This document shows positions 45,510 to 55,620 of a stretch of 64,000 nucleotides of DNA, piece after piece. The DNA comes from Strigamia acuminata (lineage: Eukaryota; Arthropoda; Chilopoda; Geophilomorpha; Linotaeniidae). A program made the translations under genes and the position numbers. The DNA is taken from positions 3,968,001 to 4,032,000 of the forward strand of contig OX442315.1 of NCBI GenBank assembly GCA_949358305.1. The letters run 5' to 3'. How positions within the stretch are numbered: position 1 is the first letter of the stretch; the number at the start of each line of letters is the position of its first letter. Under the pieces are notes generated by a model. It made no database searches and was not told the origin of the DNA. It worked only from the letters and a program-made list of their open reading frames with translations.

Positions 45510-47027
45510 TTAATCCTTCTTTTCGACGTCAGTCGAAACTTTTTCCTCCTTTTTCTCGACTTCAGCAGAAGTCAGAAAATCCGACTCTTCAGTCGCCTCT
45601 GTCGAGACGGCGGAAAACACAGCTTCTTCCGGCGCTTCGATTTCATCCGGACTCGGAGGCGGAAACGGCATGTCGTCGAGAAGCTCAGCCACGAAGTCAA
45701 CGACGGAAAGCAGCTCTTCAGCGTCCTCGAACTGTGCCTCGTCCGAAGTTTCAGACTTAGGCGCGATAGGAGCGCTCGACACGTCGATTACGACCGCTGG
45801 AGGATCCTCCACGGGTTTGGACGACGCTTCTACGGCCTGTTGAAGCTTACGAGCTCGCCCTCGTGCCAAGATGTTGGTGCGTTGAGCCTTGGCAATTTCT
45901 CTCGCTCGGTCGAGCGTCAGACAGCCTCGACCACGCGACATCGTTCTTGGTCGAACGATTTCCTCTTGTACCTCGCTTCCGGCGCTTTCGACAGCTTGGA
46001 CAGTTTCGGTAGAAACTTCAGAGTCCTCGGAAGGCGGCGGTGATTGTCGAAGGAGTTCGACTCTTACACCAGCGTTGGCTTCAGCGCGGGTCCAGGTGAG
46101 GAAACGCGGGTCGATGTACACAGCCTCGCCGCGGCTGTTTAGAAACAATCGGCACTTGGGGCAGTGAGCCCAACATCGCTTCTCGTTAGGCTTAATGCCT
46201 TTCACCACGTGGGGCTGAACCTCCTTGCGCCACGGCTCCGAACGCGGGCGCGTTTTCCTTCCTCGACAGTTTGGACAACGCATCAATGAAGACCCTGCGG
46301 ATGCACCGCAGCACCACCCACAGCCGACGCAAAATGGGCAGATCGTCTCTGTTGCCTGGTCCGTCACGATGTTATCGTGAGGTATTCCGGCTGCCATGTC
46401 TCGTTCGCACTGCTCCTTGCGCAGGCGGGCCTTCTCATCCTTCTTCCTTGCCTTGTTGGCCGCTCGGTACTCGCGGTTGCGAGAAACAGGCTCCGAATAA
46501 CGCAGAGCGCCCGGCGGCGGCTCATTCCATCCGTATTCTGACGCAGAAGACTCAGCACCAGCAGGAAGATGCGTAGCAGACGCTGATTGTCCCGTCATAG
46601 TCGGTGCAGCCGCATTCGACGTGTTGGCGACGGTAGGCGCCACGCTTGCAGTTGGCGGCCGAAATTCTGGCGAATGCGGGGCCAACGGGACGTTGATAAC
46701 GTTTACAGGCGGATACGCCACTTGGGCCAACGGGGCCAATTGCGCCGACTCATAAACAATTGGCTGCGCAGAAGTGGACGGGGCCTGCATCATCGCATTT
46801 AAGTCGAGCGGAAGTCCGTCCGGATGGACGCTCAGCCAATTTAGCGTTGCTAACTGCAGTGGCGTCAGGGCATACATGGAGGCTGGTGCCGTCGGTATCG
46901 GTTGGGCCCTCATATAAGCGCGCTCGGCCGAACGACGTTGCTCGTCACTAGACGAGGTAGACGAGCTGGAGCTTTCGTGACGATGACGTCGATGACTCCG
47001 TTTCGAACGGTGTTTACCACTTCCCAT
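45510..47027 (-). CDS. Gypsy-2 third gene: RS-rich, zinc-ribbon-like accessory protein
   Basis: 505 residues from ATG 47027, which directly follows a splice-acceptor-like TTTGCGTCTGCAG; this suggests a spliced subgenomic mRNA as for retroviral env. The N-terminus is basic and serine-rich (KHRSKRSHRRHRHESSSSS). Residues ~60-190 are Pro/Ala-rich. A basic helix follows (about 200-230), then a Cys cluster (CPFCVGCGWCC ... CPNCRGR ... CWAHCPKC) fitting one or two zinc ribbons, then an acidic, disordered tail ending in EKK repeats. There is no signal peptide, membrane span or fusion-type motif, so it is not an envelope protein. Its place after pol and its zinc/RS character suggest RNA or nucleic-acid binding. 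Function unknown. Confidence 0.75.
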   Translation of the reverse strand: MGSGKHRSKRSHRRHRHESSSSSTSSSDEQRRSAERAYMRAQPIPTAPASMYALTPLQLATLNWLSVHPDGLPLDLNAMMQAPSTSAQPIVYESAQLAPLAQVAYPPVNVINVPLAPHSPEFRPPTASVAPTVANTSNAAAPTMTGQSASATHLPAGAESSASEYGWNEPPPGALRYSEPVSRNREYRAANKARKKDEKARLRKEQCERDMAAGIPHDNIVTDQATETICPFCVGCGWCCGASAGSSLMRCPNCRGRKTRPRSEPWRKEVQPHVVKGIKPNEKRCWAHCPKCRLFLNSRGEAVYIDPRFLTWTRAEANAGVRVELLRQSPPPSEDSEVSTETVQAVESAGSEVQEEIVRPRTMSRGRGCLTLDRAREIAKAQRTNILARGRARKLQQAVEASSKPVEDPPAVVIDVSSAPIAPKSETSDEAQFEDAEELLSVVDFVAELLDDMPFPPPSPDEIEAPEEAVFSAVSTEATEESDFLTSAEVEKKEEKVSTDVEKKD

Positions 47028-48085
47028 CTGCAGACGCAAATAAATTATTTTATTAAAAAATAATTCCACTCTAAATAGTCATTCCTTGAGTCCAAAGAAT
47101 TTAAACGTATTGTTCGCAACGAAAAATACACAACTTGAGTTATTTATAACCCTTAACACGTGACACTAATGAGTCACATTTCCCTTGTGTTTATGACACG
47201 AGAATGGACTCGCCGGCAAAGATTTTCATCGAAAATCGCAACTTGTTGATTTTTTCAAAAGAAAAATTCTTTTAGTTTCTTTAAACCATTTAATCCAACT
47301 TTTCGAATATCAAAGATAACTTTCGTATTAATTAATTAACACTTAGTCTAATAAATATCTCAAATCGAAAATTTACCGCTAAATAATTCATGCAAGCCTC
47401 GACCGCGACTTGATTTAAATAATTAGTGCCCACGTACTTAAACTTAATAAATAATTATTAAATTTAACCCAACTATTCGACTGAATAGCTAAACTTCCAG
47501 AGTGATTTAATGCCGATTCACGCTTATAACAGCACGTGAATTTATAACTTTTTTATCGGGACGCCGATATTTTCAATTGTTGCGAACAATTTTCTAATTC
47601 TTTAATCAAAGAATATTAACGAAAACTACTTACAATTAGAAGCTAGTTTTCCTGGTTTGAAGTCGGCTAAATAAATTAGCGTCGAAATTCTCAAGTCGAA
47701 AAAAATGAAGACGGGTCGAAGGGACGAAGTCACTAGTATCCGTGTGTATTACGAAGTGTTTGTGTGCAATGAACCCTGGGAATTTTATTCCCTATTAATT
47801 GTCGGGTTCGAGGTTTAATCACACCTCGTAAGTCTCGTACCTTCGTAATTACGCGAGATTATCACTTTTCAAAGTAATTCTCTGTATTTTGGTTAAAATA
47901 CATGTAAATACGACCAAAAAATTAAAATATTCTACCGAATATTTAATTCATCGCAACAAATTCATATTTTTAATATAAATTTCCATAAATATCGTAATAT
48001 CTTGTCCCCCGGTGTTGAGATTATAAATCACTACACCTGTCAGACATGTAAATAATTACAGTCTTCAAGTTTTGAATAAAACTTA
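47028..48085. other. Gypsy-2 gap between pol and third gene
   Basis: 1.06 kb, AT-rich, without coding potential. Unusual in a compact retrotransposon; probably holds the intron end and regulatory sequence of the third gene. Confidence 0.5.
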
Positions 48086-51000
48086 TCAATTCCAACAGAA
48101 CTTTGAGGCTTTTCCTCGTTGTTGGTATGGTTTTTTAAATACTGCAGTGATGTTTCGCACGAAATTTTCATCTGCATATTTAGGATTCGGCCTTCGCTCT
48201 CGTCGAGGACGAAGGCTAGTTCGCGGAACTACCGGTTGGGGTTTGCGGGGTTTTCGAGGTGGTTTCTTTGGAGTTTCACCTCTTTTCAACGCCGCTTTCT
48301 TTTCTATAGCAGTTAATCGTTGTCTATGTCTATGTTTAGACTTAATGGGCGCAGATTTGTCAATTTGCACCGAAGTTGAGTCGGATAATTCCATTGGAAT
48401 TTCTGAAGAAGTTTCAGGAATTAATTCCATTTCTTCAGCATCCGGAAGTTGATTACTTTCGTTCATCCATTTAGGATTTTCTTGAGGCGAGTAAGAGGCG
48501 GACTTTTGTCCTATTTTCCAAGTCTCAATCGGGTATGACGGAGTATAGGGATACAATGCTTTAATATTCACTGATTTTTCAATCGAACCATCAGCTAGTT
48601 TGCGTAATTTATACGCTCCGCCTGGAAGTACTTTAGTAATTTCCCACGGTCCATCTCTCTTCTCGGCAAATCCAGCGGAGATATTTTTATCTGCGCACGA
48701 GAGAATGTGAGTTTGTTTCCAAACTAAATCTCCAACTTCAAACTCCGTAATTACGAACTTTTGTTCGTGTATTTTCCTATGTCGTTCAAAATTCAATTGA
48801 ATTCTGCGATGCATCTCTTGATGCGATCTGCGTAATACATCCAATAGTACTCTGACATATTTTTCTGGATTTTCTTTGTCAAATGGATTGGCATGTTTGA
48901 TAATCCTTGGGTCGAAGGGTAATGTTACGATTCTCCCCGTGTTAAGTAGCATCGGGCTTGAGCCCGTTGCCGATGACACATTATTTCGCATTGCAAATGC
49001 GAATTCGTCTAGATATCTTGGCCATTGCGTGTGCACATCTGTGTACAAAGCCAGCATGGTCTTTATATCTCTATTGGCTCGCTCTGTCGGGTTCGCCTGG
49101 GCATGATACGTGCTTGTATGGGACGGGCGAATGTTGTACATTTCGCAATACTCATTGTAAATATCGGAAACAAATTGTTTTCCGTTATCGCTCACAATCT
49201 TTTTTGGGTGTCCCCATCTGTTTGTAACAGATCTTAATTCTTGAACGCAGTTAGCGCTCGTGGCTTTGGTCAAAGCCTTAATTTCAACGAACTTGGTACA
49301 ATTGTCAATAATGACAAAAATATACTGGTTTTGGGACCTTCCCGCGGGTTTTGGGCCCATCAAGTCCATGTTAATACATTCCCAAGGATTGGTCATGTTG
49401 TGTGGTGTGTAAGGAGCTGCGTGCCTTTTCTGTTGAATAGGTTTGTACTGAGCACAGTGCGTGTAGCTTTTGACGTAGTTCCTGACACTTCTACTCATAC
49501 CAGGCCAGAAATATATTAAACGCGTTTTCTCGAGCGTCTTACTCATCCCAGCGTGACCGCTTAGGGGGTGGCCATGACAAGCAAAGAGTACTCGTTTTAC
49601 GAGTGAACTGGGTACAACGGCTTTAAAGCCGTTTCCCGAATCGTTTAATTCCTCTTCGAACGAAGGGTTAAAATAGATGATCATTTGATCACCATCAACT
49701 TCTTTTTTGTCCAAACAATAGTTTTTGACTTTGTTTTTCCATTCTTTTATTTCAGATTGTGGTATCCCAACAACCTTGTCATTCAATAAATATTCTCGAA
49801 TGCGTTTGCATTCGGTATCTAACAACTGAGCATCTATTATTTCTCTCCTTGTAGGAGGGACTTCTTTAAGTACTTCAGTCAACGCACTGTACAAGGTTTC
49901 TTGTACTTCCTCCCCCTCCTTTTCTTCAGAACATTCTTTAGAATTTTCTGAAAAATAGGAACGCACACTAGCCAAATATTCTCGTTTCTCCGGGGCACGA
50001 TTTAATGAAACAGAAGGATTTCCGTCCCACTCAGGCCAGTATTGTTTAATTTCAACAGGTTCCACATGATCACGAAGAGGAATGTCTTCCTCTGTTAGTG
50101 GGGCTCTAGAAAGTGCATCTGCAACTTGATTAGCAGCACCTTTTCGAAAAACAATTTTAAAATTTCCACATTGGATTCTTAAGGCCCATCGGCCAAATTT
50201 CCCAGATGGTTCAGGCGTTCGCATCAACCATTTCAGTGCTTCTGCATCTGACTCTAAAGTGAATGTACCATATTCGAGATATGGTTTAAATCGATCAATA
50301 GCCCACACGACTGCGAGACATTCGAGTTCCGGCGTTGTATAACGCTTCTCCGCTCCACGTAAAACTCTGCTTGCATAAGCTACAGGTCTGGGTACAGAAA
50401 TATTTTTCTGCTTCTTTTCATCGAATATATCGACGTCTTGGCAAAGGACAGCTCCTAAGCCTTCATGTGAAGCGTCAGTCATGACAACAAATGGCAAAGT
50501 CATATCTGGTTTGTGTAGACAATTGTCACCACAAAGTAGCTCTTTAATTTTATTAAAAGCTTCTGTCTGCTCATCTCCCCATTCAAATGGAGTTTTCTCA
50601 TTCATCATACGTGTGTATGGTGCGGCAATAGTTCCGTGATTTGGAACAAACTTCCTGAAGAAGTTAGTCATGCCGTGAAAGCGTTGAATGTCTTTAGCAC
50701 ACGTGGGGGTGGGAAATTTTATGATCGCCGATATTTTATCGGGATCACCGAAGAGACCTTCGGGTTTAATCCAGTGGCCCAAGAATTTTAATTCTGTACG
50801 CCCAAAACGAGATTTCGCTTTATTTATTGTCATGTTGGCTTGGTTAAGCCTTTCCAAAACATCTCGAACATGTTTGAGATGATCATCCCAATTATCTGAA
50901 TACACAATTACGTCATCCAAATAAACTAACGCGTAGTCTTGTAAAGCTGAACCTAAAATGCCTTCCATCAGACGCTGGAAAGTACAAGGCGCATTGCAAA

Positions 51001-52291
51001 GGCCGAACGGCATTCGCACAAATTGATAAGGACCGTTTGGCGTATAAAACGCCGTTTTTGGACGATCTTCCTCACACATTTCGACTTGGTAGTAACCTTT
51101 AACAAGGTCAATAGACGTAAAATACTTTGCCGGACCAGTATTATGCAACAAAAGGTCAATACTTGGCATTTGTATTACTTCGACTTCAGTGATGGCATTT
51201 AGCCACCGGTAGTCAATGCACATCCTATACGAGCCGTCAGGCTTCGCAACAATGACGGGATGACTTATGAAGGGCCCTTTGGCCTTTTCAATGAGTCCAT
51301 CCTGTTCCAATTCTGCAGCTAGTTTGGTCATAATGGCTCTCTTGGCCGGGTTATACATTCTATACTGCATTTTGGGCAATGAATGCCCTTCTTTAAACTT
51401 AATACGATGTTGGGTCACGTTAGTGCACCCAACTTGATCACGAAATACATTTGGTATCGAGTTAACCACTTCGCGAAGTGCTAGTCTTTGTTCCGGAGTG
51501 CAGTCGCTCTCCTCAACTAATTTTTCATCCCAAGTCAACACAGGAGTGTCTGTTAACTCAATTGAGTTGAGAGTGGAAGACAGTCCTAAATAATCGAAAG
51601 TAATTCGATTTAACGGGGCGAGGGCCAAATTGGCTTCTTCCGACTCATAAGGGGCGGACCAATTAGGTTTATCTGCACAAGAGAACTCTTGTAAATGTGG
51701 ATGCGGACTAATTTTCTGTCTGCGCATGAAATTGTGACCAAGTATCAAGCCACAAACTCGTTTTGCTAAAACGATGAAATTCATTGGTGTAAATTCATCA
51801 GCCCATTGCACGCACAAAGTTATTTGTCCGACAGGTTTGTGTGCTACGCCTACAGCGTTAACCAACATATTTCTGGGGGCCTCTTGCAAAAATTCTGGCA
51901 AAGCCTGAGTTTCAGACAAGAGTTGTTCCCCAATGTAACATTGAGATGCTCCTGTATCCATGAGCGCGTTGTAGGTGAGTCCACCAATTGTGATCTTCAT
52001 TCGAGGATCATCTTTATTATTACCTAAAGTAATATTGTGCAAATTGTTACCACCTATGACTCGATTGAGTCGGCGGAGTCTACAGAATTTCTTCGTGTAG
52101 CACTTGTGTGGAAATAACGTCAGATTTTTTAATTGTTCTGTCATTTCTTGCAGATTTTCCTCTACTCCGCCACTATGACTAGTGGCTATTTCAAGACAAG
52201 TTGTGTCTACATCCATAAATAAAGATTCCGACGCAGCATTAGCTACTTCTGGGGGATGGAATAAACCTTCGTCCCCCGGATCTAGTTTTTT
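48086..52291 (-). CDS. pol: Gypsy-2 pol: protease, reverse transcriptase, RNase H, integrase
   Basis: Entered by a -1 shift at 52291-52285; the first ATG in frame is 52216 (1376 residues from there). Protease LMDTGASQ at 86-92; RT VYLDD at 431-435; RNase H TDAS at 580-583 with ESDAEAL in place of the common TDH; QVADALSR at 697-704. The integrase zinc finger has HGHPLSGH and then C-A-Q-Y (921-924), so the last ligand is Tyr instead of Cys. Catalytic Asp 951, Asp 1010 and Glu 1045 are present. A GPW-type GPY/F module (KRDGPWEI) and a long basic tail follow. The frame is uninterrupted. It reverse-transcribes and integrates the element; only the zinc-finger change and the truncated 5' LTR argue against activity. 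Confidence 0.92.
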   Translation of the reverse strand, partial: KKLDPGDEGLFHPPEVANAASESLFMDVDTTCLEIATSHSGGVEENLQEMTEQLKNLTLFPHKCYTKKFCRLRRLNRVIGGNNLHNITLGNNKDDPRMKITIGGLTYNALMDTGASQCYIGEQLLSETQALPEFLQEAPRNMLVNAVGVAHKPVGQITLCVQWADEFTPMNFIVLAKRVCGLILGHNFMRRQKISPHPHLQEFSCADKPNWSAPYESEEANLALAPLNRITFDYLGLSSTLNSIELTDTPVLTWDEKLVEESDCTPEQRLALREVVNSIPNVFRDQVGCTNVTQHRIKFKEGHSLPKMQYRMYNPAKRAIMTKLAAELEQDGLIEKAKGPFISHPVIVAKPDGSYRMCIDYRWLNAITEVEVIQMPSIDLLLHNTGPAKYFTSIDLVKGYYQVEMCEEDRPKTAFYTPNGPYQFVRMPFGLCNAPCTFQRLMEGILGSALQDYALVYLDDVIVYSDNWDDHLKHVRDVLERLNQANMTINKAKSRFGRTELKFLGHWIKPEGLFGDPDKISAIIKFPTPTCAKDIQRFHGMTNFFRKFVPNHGTIAAPYTRMMNEKTPFEWGDEQTEAFNKIKELLCGDNCLHKPDMTLPFVVMTDASHEGLGAVLCQDVDIFDEKKQKNISVPRPVAYASRVLRGAEKRYTTPELECLAVVWAIDRFKPYLEYGTFTLESDAEALKWLMRTPEPSGKFGRWALRIQCGNFKIVFRKGAANQVADALSRAPLTEEDIPLRDHVEPVEIKQYWPEWDGNPSVSLNRAPEKREYLASVRSYFSENSKECSEEKEGEEVQETLYSALTEVLKEVPPTRREIIDAQLLDTECKRIREYLLNDKVVGIPQSEIKEWKNKVKNYCLDKKEVDGDQMIIYFNPSFEEELNDSGNGFKAVVPSSLVKRVLFACHGHPLSGHAGMSKTLEKTRLIYFWPGMSRSVRNYVKSYTHCAQYKPIQQKRHAAPYTPHNMTNPWECINMDLMGPKPAGRSQNQYIFVIIDNCTKFVEIKALTKATSANCVQELRSVTNRWGHPKKIVSDNGKQFVSDIYNEYCEMYNIRPSHTSTYHAQANPTERANRDIKTMLALYTDVHTQWPRYLDEFAFAMRNNVSSATGSSPMLLNTGRIVTLPFDPRIIKHANPFDKENPEKYVRVLLDVLRRSHQEMHRRIQLNFERHRKIHEQKFVITEFEVGDLVWKQTHILSCADKNISAGFAEKRDGPWEITKVLPGGAYKLRKLADGSIEKSVNIKALYPYTPSYPIETWKIGQKSASYSPQENPKWMNESNQLPDAEEMELIPETSSEIPMELSDSTSVQIDKSAPIKSKHRHRQRLTAIEKKAALKRGETPKKPPRKPRKPQPVVPRTSLRPRRERRPNPKYADENFVRNITAVFKKPYQQRGKASKFCWN
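52251..52291 (-). promoter_or_regulatory. -1 ribosomal frameshift signal, gypsy-2 gag to pol
   Basis: A AAA AAC at 52291-52285 in gag phase is followed immediately by the gag stop TAG (52284-52282). A 7-nt spacer leads to a GGGGGA/TCCCCC stem (52277-52272 with 52256-52251, 15-nt loop). The pol frame (-1) is open from the heptamer onward. Confidence 0.82.
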
Positions 52292-54492
52292 GAACTAGTC
52301 GTACTTGAATCAGCAGATTCTGGCTTGATCAAAGTCTTGACCATTTCTGCCAACGAGTTAGTCAGCGAAGTTTGTAACTTATTTTCAAAAGTATTAAGTT
52401 TCGCATCAAGTTTAGCATCTAGTGTTGCATCCAATACTTCTTGAGTTATCCATCTGTTATTAGGACGTTTAGAAGTAGGATCCACAGTCGGGGAATCCGG
52501 CGTACTTCGTTTTTGCAACTCTTCAGAGTTGAAATTTGCACGTGGTTTTAAATCTGGACATTCTCGACGCATGTGTCCTGGTTTCTTACAGTGGTAACAA
52601 ACTAATTGACCACGTCTGGTCTGATCTAATACTCCATTCATTAAATAAACAGTCTCGCACTCCTCAGGTAACTCTTCCTCACAAATATTAAGTTGTTCTT
52701 GTGAATCCAAAGTTAAAGATTTAGCATTTGTCTTCGACTGAGGACGTGTGTCAGTTTTCCGAGGTGGGAAAACGACTGGATTGGAAATATTTTCCCTTGC
52801 TCCATTAGCTGTACGACTGTACAAGCCTTTATTTTTCGTTATAACGGTATAAATCTCTGTCAGAGGTAAATCCGCTATGCCTTGCGTATGCAAAAGCAAA
52901 TCATTAGCAGGAGTTACACTCCCGATAAAAAGACAACCAGCCCCTTTTGCATCAAGACTGTCTTGCAATATCCATAACTGGTAATATTTGTGCATAAAGT
53001 CGTAAAGACTTTCTGTTTCCAGTTGTTTCAACTTAGTTAGTTGGTTCGTCCGCTCTTGTCGAGTGGCTACAAACCGTTCTTTGAACGCCTGTTCAAATAC
53101 TTCCCAAGATGTGAAATCTTCTCTCCTTTCATGAAACCAACCATGCGCTTGCTCGGTTAGATAACCAGCAACGCCTTTAACAAGCATGTCATCGAGTGAC
53201 ATGTTTCGCAGGAAAGCGACATTTTTTACAATATTGAGAAAGCGTTCGCTTTCTTCTGCTTTTCCGGAGAATACAGGGATATCTGGTGGTTTCAAACAGT
53301 TAGTTTGAGGGACAGTGGCGGAACTTTTTCCTGCCTGCATCAACTTGTGCATGGTCGTGGCAATTGACGCGAGGTCATCAGCCGTCATTCCAAAGCTACT
53401 GGGGGGGCGCGAGTTGTCGTTTGACGACCCGCCATTGTTTGGTTGACTCAAGTTATTTTGACTTGAACCACCACTATTAGGGTTGAAATTATTCGACCTT
53501 CCTTGATTTGACCTACCGTGGTTACCAAAGTTCGAATGGTTATTCGAATTGCCTTGGTTCCCATAATTCGAATGATTATTAGAATTACCCTGATTGTCAA
53601 AATTCGGACGATAGTTCGAATTACCTGGCGTACCCCGATTCAAATAGTTATTTGAATTTCCTGGAGTTCCAGTAGAAGGATTATTTAAATCGTTCGGATT
53701 ATTTGGGTTATTCGAGTTCGGAGGAACTGGGCGACCCCTTTGCATGTTAGGTGCTGGACTAGAATTGCTTGCAAATCTAGAGTTTGGGTCAAAACGACGG
53801 TTTGGACCTCTTGTCGCACCTGAATTTGGGTTCAAATTTCCAGCGAGATTCGGACAACTATTTGATCCGTTTGGAAAACTTGGATTAGGGTTGGCCATAT
53901 TAGGCGGACCCAAATTCGCTCTGTTGAACGTATTCTCAAAGTTCTCTGGATTTGTAAATCCTCTTTGTTGGTTGCGAGCGAAGTTATTCGCTCGTAATCG
54001 TTGTTGGAAAGCACGATTAAAATCTCCTGGTGTCAAATTCGACTGATCTTGACGAGGAGGTTGTGCATTTTTATTTCTATATCTAGAAATAGGCGTCGAA
54101 GGAGTGGGACTAAAATTATTTAATCTTTGGCTGGCTGGGGAATGGAGTTGCTCCGACGTAGCACGAGGCGCGTGTACAAAATCTAACACTTCGGTCAAAG
54201 ATCTAAATTGGTTTGGGTTCAAACCGTGATCCTGACAAAATAATAGACCGCCTCGGCCTAAATGGGAACCTTCAGGAATGCATTCCTCTTCTCCAGGCGG
54301 AGTAGGTTCACGTGGAGTCCTATTCTCTCCAGATGGTCCGGCTGTTTCATTTGAAACGCCATTATGGACCGCGTGGTTTCCCACTTCTTCAATTCCATTA
54401 GGAACAGGTATAAACCCGGATAGATTCATTCCACCGGTCAAACAAGTTCTTTCCTTACCACGGGTGTTCATGTGATGCTGATTATTAGTCAT
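52282..54492 (-). CDS. gag: Gypsy-2 Gag (Asn/Gly/Ser-rich N-half, capsid, zinc knuckle)
   Basis: 736 residues from ATG 54492. Residues about 150-370 are an Asn/Pro/Ser/Gly-rich disordered region with GNSNNHSN-type repeats, prion-like in composition. A Retrotrans_gag capsid region follows at about 390-540 (GYLTEQAHGWFHERREDF, FKERFVATRQE). One CCHC knuckle is at 632-645 (CYHCKKPGHMRREC). After it come ATLDAKLDAKLN-type helical repeats. It forms the particle and binds element RNA. The stop is part of the frameshift cassette. Confidence 0.9.
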   Translation of the reverse strand: MTNNQHHMNTRGKERTCLTGGMNLSGFIPVPNGIEEVGNHAVHNGVSNETAGPSGENRTPREPTPPGEEECIPEGSHLGRGGLLFCQDHGLNPNQFRSLTEVLDFVHAPRATSEQLHSPASQRLNNFSPTPSTPISRYRNKNAQPPRQDQSNLTPGDFNRAFQQRLRANNFARNQQRGFTNPENFENTFNRANLGPPNMANPNPSFPNGSNSCPNLAGNLNPNSGATRGPNRRFDPNSRFASNSSPAPNMQRGRPVPPNSNNPNNPNDLNNPSTGTPGNSNNYLNRGTPGNSNYRPNFDNQGNSNNHSNYGNQGNSNNHSNFGNHGRSNQGRSNNFNPNSGGSSQNNLSQPNNGGSSNDNSRPPSSFGMTADDLASIATTMHKLMQAGKSSATVPQTNCLKPPDIPVFSGKAEESERFLNIVKNVAFLRNMSLDDMLVKGVAGYLTEQAHGWFHERREDFTSWEVFEQAFKERFVATRQERTNQLTKLKQLETESLYDFMHKYYQLWILQDSLDAKGAGCLFIGSVTPANDLLLHTQGIADLPLTEIYTVITKNKGLYSRTANGARENISNPVVFPPRKTDTRPQSKTNAKSLTLDSQEQLNICEEELPEECETVYLMNGVLDQTRRGQLVCYHCKKPGHMRRECPDLKPRANFNSEELQKRSTPDSPTVDPTSKRPNNRWITQEVLDATLDAKLDAKLNTFENKLQTSLTNSLAEMVKTLIKPESADSSTTSSKN

Positions 54493-55600
54493 AACTAAAC
54501 TTAAAACTGAGAAAATTTCCTAAGTCTGAGAGATAACGATGAAGTTGCAAACGTTCAGGAGGATCGCAAACGAAGCAGTGGTCACACTAGTTCGAAAGGA
54601 AGTAAGGGTACTTCGATACACCTCTCTGATTGGTCAAGTATCAACGCTAGTCTCGCGAAAGTCCAATCTCGTCCGAGATTGGTGGAAATCATCAAGTTCG
54701 TGGAACCGTAATCTTGACAGATTCCAGTGTTATGACGTAGTCACCAAACAAAATGGATACTTTTCAAAATATTTTAAAATATCCCCGCATTTATTAATAA
54801 ATGAATGATCACCTTTATGGAATTTTTTAAAGTTTTTAAACTCGTAATTTCAAAAGACGCGCCGATTCGTTTGAATCGACGGCTTTTCTGCACAACACGG
54901 GTTGCTAGGCAACACAACAGCGAGAATTCTTCTTCGCTAAAATTCGAATGGTATTCTATTCGTAAAATTCGATTTCAATGACTTGAGATCACGATTTTTA
55001 ACCAACATTTTAATGTAGATCAAGTCTGTAAACTAAGGTAAACCCACTTTGAAATAAAATATAAATTTTAATTCCTTCGAAAAAGTGTCAATTTTTCTTT
55101 CTATTTTATTTAGGCAAATAAATTTAGGTTTTAACTTGAAGTCTCAAGCAAAATACGTATAAAAGAATATTCTAAAATTAAAACAACTGTTAAATTGATA
55201 GAATTCTTTAAGAATTCCATCAAAAGTCAACTTTTCAAAATTAGGCCCGACCGCGTGGTTTTGTCAGATTGTTAACAACAAAATGACGCTACCCGGGCGG
55301 GACCAACTTTAACAAGTTCGGGCAAGATTCTCATTTTCGGGGTTGGGCCTTTAGGCCTGACCACGCGGTAGAAATTATTATTTTGTTAAAACGTATAATT
55401 TCCACGGCGGAGAATAAAGAACAAAGTGAGTTACACTTATTATCTTTCCAACAAAATTTAAGACAAAAATAAAATATATTAAACACTTATAAATCTCAAA
55501 CGAAATTTATTTTTCACACAAAAATTACCATAAACGTTACACTACTCGAATTCATCATAGACATGCAAAACTTCAAATTTTATTTAAAATTTGGCAGCCT
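54493..55600 (-). other. Gypsy-2 leader
   Basis: 1.1-kb untranslated leader. It holds two similar GC islands (GACCGCGTGG near 55250 and GACCACGCGG near 55360) able to pair with each other, a candidate packaging or dimerisation structure. Confidence 0.5.
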
Positions 55601-55618
55601 ATCTCGGTAGAACCTCCA
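55601..55618 (-). other. Primer-binding site, gypsy-2 (tRNA-Gln-like)
   Basis: The plus strand ATCTCGGTAGAACCTCCA equals the 3' end of animal tRNA-Gln at 17 of 18 positions, 2 nt from the LTR. Confidence 0.75.
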
Positions 55619-55620
55619 CT

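Noticed and set aside
45492-46167. Plus-strand frames opposite the gypsy-2 third gene
   Set aside because: Antisense shadows of a GC-rich coding region with no family similarity.
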